Assembly (NCBI GenBank): GCA_037447605.1 | Contig: CM074805.1 | Coordinates: 4,621,386-4,666,462, forward strand | Direction: 5' to 3' | Origin: Zygnema circumcarinatum | Taxonomy: Eukaryota > Streptophyta > Zygnematophyceae > Zygnematales > Zygnemataceae | Length of the DNA: 45,077 nt | In this document: piece by piece, positions 12,033 through 19,800 of the stretch | How the letters are laid out: each line of letters begins with the position of its first letter | Numbering within the stretch: the first letter of the stretch is position 1 | Notes under the pieces: model-generated | The model's input: the letters and a program-made list of their open reading frames with translations, nothing else | What the model was told of the DNA's origin: nothing | Database searches by the model: none | Made by a program: the position numbers and the translations under genes

Positions 12033-12290
12033 CCTCGATTGGCTGCGAAAGCCTCCTGCCTCCCGCTATCCCTCTCCCACCCACTCTCTGTCCCTCTCTC
12101 TCTCTCCCTCTCTGTGTCGGCCTCTTCCTCCCACTCAGTCACCCTCTCTACTCCCTCTCTCTCTCTCTCTCTCACTCCCGCTCTCTCGCTCTCTCACTCT
12201 CGCGTTCTTTCGCGCTCTCCCTCTCTCTTTCTCTCTCTCTAACTTTTCTTTTCTGTGTCGCCCTCCCTCCCTCCGAGCGCAGTCGCGCCC

Positions 12291-12562
12291 TTATAGGCCG
12301 CCCCGCCCGGTCGTGCGCGCGCGCCGCCGGCCGGCCAAGATACGACAAACGTGCGCCGCCGCCGAATCGGGGACGCGTGTACGGTCGGCCGCGCGGACGT
12401 TCCGCGCCACGCGACAAACCACACCGACCAACGGGCCTGGCTGCAGGCTCGCCACGTAGGCCCTGCACGCGTGGACGTGACAAGATAATGACGTCACGAG
12501 TCGTAGTAATGCTCGCAGGAAACTGTGCCAACGAGGCTCATGACGTTATCATATGACGTGAC
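12291..12562 (-). promoter_or_regulatory. TATA box with ACGT-element cluster
   Basis: On the minus strand CCTATAA lies at 12297-12291. Upstream are GCCACGT (12451-12457), GGACGTGAC (12473-12481), TGACGTCA (12489-12496), TGACGT (12541-12546) and TGACGTGAC (12554-12562). These resemble bZIP sites (CRE/ABRE classes). The context is an inducible-type promoter for the 158-aa frame, unlike the ERSE-pair promoters of the housekeeping genes. Function is inferred. Confidence 0.35.
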
Positions 12563-13752
12563 CGCCTGAGAGAAATCCAATTTTCTGTCGTTCACGAACG
12601 GTGGGCGGGTGGGCGGTAGTGGAAAAAATACGACCCGGATTTTCCGGTTTGGACGTAGCCCTCGAAATGGTCAACAAAATATGAAGTTTAAGATGACGAC
12701 AAAATATTAATCATTGGCCGTGATAGGAGCATCGACACCTCCCGTTTAGTCCAACCCTTCAAACAACAAGTAAAGTACACTTTGACCAATCAGGACACTG
12801 CAATTTGTCAACACGTCAGGACGGCCGGGATGGCGACTTGTCGTTTACGGCAGATGGGTATCGCGAGCATATCGCCGATAACTGGCGAAAAAGCTGCCAG
12901 CGACACACGCCGGCCGGCGGAACTTACCCCCTGCGATTCCCAATAGTGGAAACATTTGCCGGCAAAATCCGATACTTCGACGATATAGGGATATGTACTG
13001 GCAAGCCCAAAACGACAAACTCCCCTCCCAAACTCCTGCCGCCATATGACCCGCACAATGGGCGCGGTTCATGGCGACACCTGATTGGCTGAAATTCCTC
13101 AGATTAGTGCGCGCAGCTTCTAGGGGTGTGCTCTTTTTCCATCGTATGGAACTGAACCTCTCAGGCGTACGAACCGTACGACCTTTTTGGAGACCCAGAG
13201 TCGCGGAAATGCCGGGTAGTCCCAAACGGCCACGTCAGCATTCGTACAACCACCACTTGCCGCGCCCCCTCTGCAAGTTGGGAGGGACCGCCCCTGGTCG
13301 GCGTGACAACTGTCACCCCAGGTGGCCCCCTAGGGGGCCTAGGGGGGGCTAGGAGGCCTAGGGGCTCAAAAGGCGACGCGTGATTGTTCGAATCGTACGA
13401 ACTGTACCAAATGTACGGAAGCAAGGTCGCATTTCCATAGCGCGGAATGTTCGTGGTTTCGCGCGCATGGGGTGGGGTGGGCTGCAAAACGACAAGAGTG
13501 GGGTGGACTGTACGCACATGCCAGTTCATACGGAAGGATATGCGATGACTTAGGAGGGGCACAACGCAACCGGTTTCCTTCGAGGGTCAACGGTTTTTGG
13601 ACTGTAGGAATGTTCCGATTTTGTTCTGTTTGTTATTGGACTGTAGCAAAGTTCCATGGTTACTTGCTGTTGGGGCTTGGACTCTACGACACTGCCATGG
13701 AACTGTACGGCTCTACTCATCTGTTGGTGCAGTGTTTGGACTTTGGACTGTA
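12563..13752. other. Intergenic, GC-rich to GTAC-rich, no gene seen
   Basis: Contains a palindromic CCTAGG-rich stretch (13329-13367), scattered GTACG words, and one imperfect ERSE half (13063-13084) with no gene nearby. No conserved protein is recognised in any frame. Confidence 0.45.
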
Positions 13753-14237
13753 CAGTGGGGGGTCCTCATATTTTCGCCATGGTATTGGCCAACAAGGGGC
13801 GAAAATATTGATTTTGCAAATATAAGGTTCGTGTTACCAATAGGCGGGCGGTGTTATGTTAGAGTTCATGTTTGTCCGTACATATCGTATCGTCTAATAC
13901 CGTATCGTATCGTTACGCATCATAACGTATCGTGTAGTATCGTATCGTATTATGCCGTATCGAAGCCAAGATAAAGGGGAGAGGAGCGAGCGCCTCTTAC
14001 GGCGGCAAGTGCGGGAAGATTCGGTTTGTTTTGCTTAAGCCCGTAACGGCAAGCAACGGGCCCGTAACGGCCCGTAGTACAGCAAGTATGAATAGTACGG
14101 TCAGTACGAATAGTACGAATAGTACAAATAGTACGGGTAACACAGAGTTACCGTACAAAAAGGTGGTTTCGGCAAAATCGGGGCGAATTTCTTGGAAGCG
14201 CACTGTACAGGGTGGAAAATATGAGGACCCCCCACTG
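13753..14237. mobile_element. Short non-autonomous element, 23-bp TIRs, possible TA duplication
   Basis: Perfect 23-bp terminal inverted repeats: 13753-13775 (begins CAGTGGGGGGTCC, ends ATATTTTC) and its reverse complement at 14215-14237. TA flanks both outer ends (13751-13752 and 14238-14239), which may be a target duplication but sits inside a palindromic GTAC and is weak. The interior has no coding frame. It holds degenerate CGTATCGTAT repeats (about 13881-13965) and AGTACGAAT-type repeats (about 14087-14150). Superfamily is not assigned. Confidence 0.6.
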
Positions 14238-14317
14238 TACTAGTTTTCTGTAAATATTGCCGTACGGTACGCAACGACGCACCGTACGGAGAGTAGTGCT
14301 GTGGTGTTGAATAGGAC

Positions 14318-14692
14318 TATAGATCCGTATTATACACTTTGAGGTTCGATACAATGTATAATACAGTATTAATACTGTATTATACACTGTATAATACCTT
14401 AACGCAACTGTTAACAGCCGTACAATCGGAACATAGACCCGTACGGAAATTATGTACGAAATGGGTGTACGAACGTGTAGGGACCAAGTCACACGTGTTG
14501 AGTGTTTGGCAAGTGACGTGACTTGGCAAGTGCTGGAATTTCAATATTATAATCAAATTTTGTTCAACTAACCACGAAAATAAAAAAAATACGTTAAATA
14601 CATTAAAAATACACTGTATTTTTAAAATGTTGTATAATACGCATGTATTATACAGTGTATTAATACACGCGTTTGATACATACGGATCTATA
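14318..14692. mobile_element. hAT-like MITE, 13-bp TIRs and 8-bp TSD
   Basis: Perfect 13-bp terminal inverted repeats TATAGATCCGTAT (14318-14330) and its complement (14680-14692), bounded by an exact 8-bp direct repeat AATAGGAC (14310-14317 and 14693-14700). The AT-rich 375-bp body has further internal palindromes (GTATAATACAGTATTAATAC type) and no coding frame. The 8-bp duplication is the hallmark of hAT-group transposition; the assignment to hAT is inferred from it. Confidence 0.72.
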
Positions 14693-14879
14693 AATAGGAC
14701 AAAGAAATGTCACGATATCAATCACAATATCCATTCAATTCTTTATCTTTTTTATTTTTCATGTAACGGAACTGCCGCATGGAACCCCAGGCCGTACGGC
14801 TTACTCGTACTCGGTACAACGCCGATCCACTCACATGAAAGAATTTTTTACTCTTTTCGAAAAACTCGTCCATTCATTC

Positions 14880-15190
14880 CACAGGTTGGACCATTGGATC
14901 AACCATTCGAATGGTTTGGAACCATTGGATGCCAACAGTTGGCAACCATTCGAACGGTTTGGAACCACTGGATACCAATGGTTGCCAAACATTCGAATGG
15001 TTCAGAACCATTGGATGCCAACAGTTGGCAACCATTCGAACGGTTTGGAACCACTGGATACCAATGGTTGCCAACCATTCGAATAGTTTGAAACCATTGG
15101 ATGCCAATCGTTGCCAACCATTCGAACGGTTGCCAACCATTGTCATCCAATGGTTGTCCAACGGTTGCATATCCAATGGTCCGACCTGTG
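14880..15190. mobile_element. Foldback-like element made of palindromic minisatellite units
   Basis: Ends are 20-bp inverted repeats with one mismatch (CACAGGT..GGACCATTGGAT at 14880-14899; complement at 15171-15190), flanked by ATTCATTC (14872-14879) and ATTCACTC (15191-15198), a 7/8 direct repeat. The whole interior is a tandem array of short palindromic words (ACCATTCGAACGGTTTGGAACCA, then CCACTGGATACCAATGG types) in a higher-order unit of roughly 80-90 bp. No coding frame. Confidence 0.6.
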
Positions 15191-15463
15191 ATTCACTCAC
15201 TCTCTCTTCTCTTTAGAATGTCCAGGTTCAAAGAACACAAACCCACGCCACATGACGACCAGTTCCGTAACCGTTCTGGTACCGTTCAAGCCCTCAATTT
15301 CGCTTCCATCGACCAAGAACAAAGTGAACCCCACAAACTGCAAACTTTCTCTCCTCTACAGTCTAAACTGAAACAAAATTTCTGACACTAAACTTCCGTG
15401 ACCGAAAACCGCCTCCCCTCCTATTGGCTTTCAGCCCAAAAATTTGCCATTTTTGTCCCCTCC

Positions 15464-15555
15464 CTCCCTCCCTCCCTCCCTCTCCCTCTCCCTCTCTCCC
15501 TCCCTCCCTCTCCCTCTCACTCTCCCTCTCCCTCTCTCCCTCCCTCCCTCTCCCC
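15464..15555. repeat. CCCT/CCCTCT microsatellite
   Basis: Pyrimidine tract immediately downstream (3') of the stop codon of the minus-strand phosphatase gene, so it would read as GA-rich in that transcript's 3' UTR. Confidence 0.85.
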
Positions 15556-15565
15556 CAAGGAGCGT

Positions 15566-15881
15566 TCAACCCTCAGAGGGGGCCCGTCCCTTCAAGAGGC
15601 CGAGCAGCCCCTCGTGGATCCCTGCGCTCCCATTGGTCGCCAGCACGGAGCCCCCTCGTAGCGACAGCTGGCGCCCATCCATGCTCGTGACGCGCCCACC
15701 CGCCTCCTGCGACGTGACATGTGTCACGTTAGTAACGGAACCAAGAACTGAACTGAAGACTGGTACAAAGAACTCGAGAGGGAGAAAGGAGGTCAACTGG
15801 AGGAGGAGCAGCGCGGGAGGAAATATCAAGCGAGGATTATAGAAAAAGGAAAGAAACGGGCAGCAATTTAACAAAAAAAAA

Positions 15882-15942
<61 letters not shown>

Positions 15943-18937
15943 CTATGGTTCAAACAAAGTGGTTCCATATATAATGTAAGAGTTGGAGGTTATAAATTTT
16001 GGAGCCCTCGAAGGAGTCGCTGAAAGGCCTAGGGCTGTAATTTTTTCTTAAGGACTTTCAAAACTTCGTGGTTCTCTCAGAGAACTTGAATTCTAAGGGT
16101 TATGAACAGAAAAAAAAAATAATAATAAAAAAAAGGTACCTCCACTATCAGCCTCGCTCCAGCGATATCCCACGGCTGCCCGGAAAAAAAACCAAAAAAA
16201 AAAATTATTACACCATTATTCATTTGCCATTCAGAGCATCTCAATTGTCAACATTTACAAATGCTTTACCTTTACCTTTAATTCCCTTTACTTCAACTCT
16301 CTCTCTCTCTCTCACTCCTCTCTCTCTCCCACCCCCCCTCCCTCTCTCTCTCATTCTCTTTCTGTCTCACATGGACCATGAAGAAAGAATTGGAATAAGA
16401 AAAAGTTGTTTCGTCCCATTTTCTTCACCTTCAAATCCAGCTCAAAAAACGCTCCCAGCCGCCCGGCCGCTACATAGCTCATATGAAGAGCCTGTAAACA
16501 AAAAAAAAAAGCAGAAAAAAAACTCTGAAGAAAAGTTCTGGACCTAAATATTGCAAAATAATCAGAAAAACAACATACTGAGCCCCATTCCGTACTGTGC
16601 TCGAGGCCAACAACAAACAAACAAACGTCAAATGCTCTTCTCTCCTATGAATCCGTACAATTTCTTTCCTTTTTTGCTCCAAGAGTGCTACCTCCACATG
16701 CTTTTTCTGAATGCACTAAGCATGCAGGCAGAAGGCCCGCTTTCAAATTCAATCAGGAGGCAATGAAGTTGAGAACACCGGAATATAACATCGTGAAGTT
16801 GCCCCCAGTTCTCTAGAACGTGCGAGAGAGGAGAGAGAGGAGAGCGAGGAGAGAGAGGAGAGAGAGGAGAGGGAGGGGTGCAGAAGCTCTCACCGCAGAA
16901 CCCAGAGCTCGCATTGTTCGCACCTTCGGAGCCACTTCAGCCATCGCTGAAAGCATCTCCGAGCGAGCCTTCAACTGAAACCATCACCAACCTCACCTTA
17001 ACATCACGAAAACATCAACCTTGTCTTCAAAACTTGCAAAGTTATTGCTCCGCATGCTAATGTGAGGAAGAAGAAGGTTTCTTTCTAAGCTTGCCTACTC
17101 GTTGCAGGATTTTAGAGGACAAGTTCGGAGGGCAGCGAGCACCTGAGAAGGAAAGCCCACAGAAACCGTTGCATCGCAGAGTTCTGTCGTATTTGAAAGA
17201 ACTGAAATGCGGCGACCGTTCAAACAAGCTCCTGTCACTCTGTCCCACAGCCCCCCCCCAGTAGCCGATGATGTTGAGCTCGCATTCTAGCCATAGTCCC
17301 TCTGACTCTAATCAGCAAATTTTTCTCCCTCCCTCCCTCCCTCCCTCCCTCCTACCACCTCGTCCCCTCCCTGCCTCTCCCCCCTCCTTGTTGTCTCCCT
17401 CCTTCCCTCCCTCCCTCCCTCCCTCCCTCCCTCCTACCACCTCATCCCCTCCCTGCCTCTCCCCCCTCGTTGTCTCCGTCCCTCCCTGAGCCCTCCCTTC
17501 CTCTCTCCCACATTCAAGTAACTGCGCAGGTTTAAGGGATGGATTAAGTGAGCGTGCCTTCACCAAGCCGTGCGCTGAAGAGTTCGTCGTGGAATGGGTC
17601 ATAGACAACCCCAACTTCTAGGGTTGAGCCGCAAGCAACCCCGATAGCCACTGTTGAGAAAGGCATACCACCAACCTGCGGAAAGAAAATCCCCACATGT
17701 CATTTGATAGACATCCTGGGTCAATCTCATTAACTTCTGCTTTCTGCTGTTTAAAAATTTATTCTACATGATTTCAACTCCCCTTCGAAAATTTGAACGC
17801 ATCAAACGAGAATGCAATTCAAACAGTTTTGAACGCCCAGACGGTCCGAACTGGTCCAAGTTCGAGCTTCTCGAGTTGTACTAATGCTCAGTCCGGATTT
17901 TACTCACAAAGTTGAGAGTGCCGTCAATGGGATCGACAATCCATAACCATTCACCCTCCTTCGGACTCTCCAATCGAGCCAAGTCCTCCTCGGTGGCAGT
18001 CTCCTCACCAAGTAGCCGATGTAGGGGAAATGCTCTCTGAGGACGAAAGAAGCCACAGAAAAAACAAGGATGGTTCACTTGACGTGTTCCAAACCATACA
18101 AAGGATCGCATTATCCTTTTTTTTGGCCCCCTGCGAACCCATCAACTTGCCTGCACGTGGGAGCGAATGAGAGCCTCACATTCGCGATCAACTTCCGTCA
18201 CAAGATCCGTCCTGACCTCCTTCTGCTCGACCTGCACATCCTCAGGATGCAAACAAACCCGAGATTTTCGTACCTCAAGCAATCGCTGGGTGACATGTCG
18301 CAAAGAGGATTTCTAGGGTCATTTAGAGTCAAAAAGGTTTTCACGACATATCGACTAAGCTCTTGACATGAGATAACGAAAAAGAACAGTGTAATGTCAG
18401 CATTGGTTTGTGTGAGTGGGATGACATGTTGGGAGAGAAGACGAAAGAGAAGGAGAAGGAGATGGAGATGTAGATAACCTGAATTGCTCGCCCGGACTTG
18501 CGTCGAATGATCTCTCCGCACTGTTTCCATCGGCCCTCCGAGCAAAAGGTTACTGAAGAGTAAAAACTACAATTTCAAAGGAAGTAGCCATTGCATTTGC
18601 TTGTGACAGCCAAACAAAAGCTCCGGGATACGAGAGTGAAGCGAGAGCACGAAAAGCATTCAAAACGAAAATCAGCTGGCTACTCCCATACATTCACACT
18701 ACAAGTCACCTGTTAAGGGCATTAGTCATTAATATCGCTCGCAGACATTCGCAAGCAATTTCTTTTACATTCGCGTACATTGCAGGAAGCACGTTCCAGA
18801 ATTTTTGGGAAGCAATATTTAAGTACTTTACGTGCACTAAGATCGCCCTAAGACGGCCTTCACAAGAATCCTCTCTTGCAGAACAACTTGAATATCTAAA
18901 GAGAATGAAGGGATAAACAGGGAGAGGGAACGGGAGA

Positions 18938-18988
<51 letters not shown>

Positions 18989-19319
18989 CTTGGGCCAAAT
19001 CCTCTGCAAGCTCAAGCACGGCGTTAGCGAGATCGTCCATGTTCGAGTCTCGCCGGCCGGCCATGGCCACAACCTGCGCCCTCCTCACATCCACAACACC
19101 TCTCTTCTGCTGCAGCCGCCTTCCTTCGGCCGCGGAGGGCTTCCCCCTGAACCCTGCAGGAAAGGGCGGCCTCCTCCGCTCTGAGAGGCTCCTTAAACCC
19201 TTGAAAGCCGCTGCATGAGATGGCGCCGGACTTCTGAAGGAGCTCAGAGACTGCGCCATTGCATCTGCATGGCATACAACATGCGGAGGTGTGCGCACTG
19301 AGAGGGAGGCGGCAGCCAT
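15566..19319 (-). CDS. IMPL1: Plastid inositol monophosphatase family protein, IMPL1-like
   Basis: Mg-dependent phosphatase of the IMPase superfamily, probably acting on inositol phosphates or galactose-1-phosphate in the chloroplast. Exons (minus): 19319-18987, 18520-18479, 18240-18151, 18036-17908, 17675-17564, 17231-17143, 16974-16894, 16491-16429, 16175-16140, 15706-15566. All are phase-consistent; 371 aa with a TGA stop. Residues 1 to about 80 are Ser/Arg/Ala-rich and lack acid, like a transit peptide. Catalytic features: LVTEVD at 138-143, GEE at 165-167, WIVDPIDGT with metal ligands D190 and D193, PWD with D316, then the EAGGRVT block. Intron 3 has a GC donor. The exon 1 donor GT runs straight into a (CT)n repeat. 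Exon 5 ends one base into a codon; reading through instead hits TAA within about six codons, which would drop the last catalytic Asp. Choice of IMPL1 over other IMPase subfamilies is tentative. Confidence 0.88.
15885..15939. repeat. (TA)n microsatellite in phosphatase intron 9
   Basis: About 27 TA dinucleotides between the last two exons. Confidence 0.95.
17325..17480. repeat. CCCT tandem tracts in phosphatase intron 5
   Basis: Two CTCCCTCCCTCC blocks joined by a duplicated spacer (TACCACCTCRTCCCCTCCCTGCC), so the whole is a degenerate two-copy repeat of about 70 bp. On the gene's sense strand it is purine-rich. Confidence 0.8.
18938..18985. repeat. (GA)n microsatellite abutting the exon 1 splice donor
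   Basis: On the minus (sense) strand this is (CT)n beginning directly at the GT of the phosphatase exon 1 donor (donor at 18986-18985). Confidence 0.9.
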
Positions 19320-19414
19320 GGCGGGAGAGTGACTCCACTCTCTGTAGGAGGAGAGATTGAGGGCGAAATTTTAGGGTTGGGATTCTCCAAGCGAGACTAT
19401 TACTCAAACATTCG

Positions 19415-19467
19415 CCAATGGAATGCCGTCACGTGTAAATTTTGTACACGTGGCAACTTTCAATTGC
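19415..19467. promoter_or_regulatory. 53-bp inverted ERSE pair, phosphatase promoter (module B)
   Basis: CCAAT 19415-19419, eight bases, 27-bp core 19428-19454 (GTCACGTGTAAA...TACACGTGGC), eight bases, ATTGC 19463-19467. Halves are CCAAT-N9-TCACG and GCAAT-N9-CCACG, each one mismatch from the ERSE. Its near edge is 95 bp upstream of the phosphatase ATG. Confidence 0.65.
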
Positions 19468-19548
19468 TGATGTTGACACGTGGTTAATTCCTATTCGCTG
19501 TTGTCTTGCAAATGGAGAAAGGCAGGCTTGTCCTCTGCTCCACTTGGA

Positions 19549-19602
19549 CCAATCAGATTCTGTCACGCCATACTATATGGACACGTGGCAGCCCGTGATT
19601 GG
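19549..19602. promoter_or_regulatory. 54-bp inverted ERSE pair, eIF4A-III promoter (module C)
   Basis: CCAAT 19549-19553, eight bases, 28-bp core 19562-19589 (GTCACGCC...GGACACGTGGC), eight bases, ATTGG 19598-19602. The right half is a perfect ERSE on the minus strand; the left half has one mismatch. It ends 198 bp before the helicase ATG. A two-and-a-half-copy telomere-like repeat (CTAACCCTAACCCTAA, about 19662-19677), a classic telo-box, follows downstream. Confidence 0.72.
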
Positions 19603-19800
19603 TTCCTCGTAGAAGGCTACGGGGCGGGTTCCCTTGTGGGCCCTCCTCCCTCCTCCTCCGCTAACCCTAACCCTAATTTTGTTGCTGCTGCGCCGCCTCC
19701 CTCCCTCCCTGAAGTGGCCCTGAACCCTGGACCCTGAGGCCCGCCATCCCCGCACTAGCTCTGTTTCCTAAACCCTACCAAGGTTGGGTTTGCCGGTACC

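Noticed and set aside
11695-12459. 254-aa plus-strand frame over the GC-rich region
   Set aside because: It is antisense to the better-biased minus-strand frame and runs into CT-repeat translation (poly Leu/Ser).
13063-13084. Half ERSE (CCAAT-N9-CCATG on the minus strand)
   Set aside because: One mismatch, no paired half at the required distance and no gene start nearby; fits chance.
14880-15190. CRISPR-like regular repeats
   Set aside because: Units are contiguous palindromic minisatellite words without unique spacers, in a eukaryotic genome.
15710-15730. Near-palindrome ACGTGACATGTGTCACGT
   Set aside because: It straddles the acceptor of the last phosphatase exon, has no CCAAT partner and is not near a gene start.
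16878-17264. Plus-strand protein-like frames with an apparent acceptor
   Set aside because: They are shadows of minus-strand phosphatase exons 6 and 7, which match the IMPase family and keep phase.
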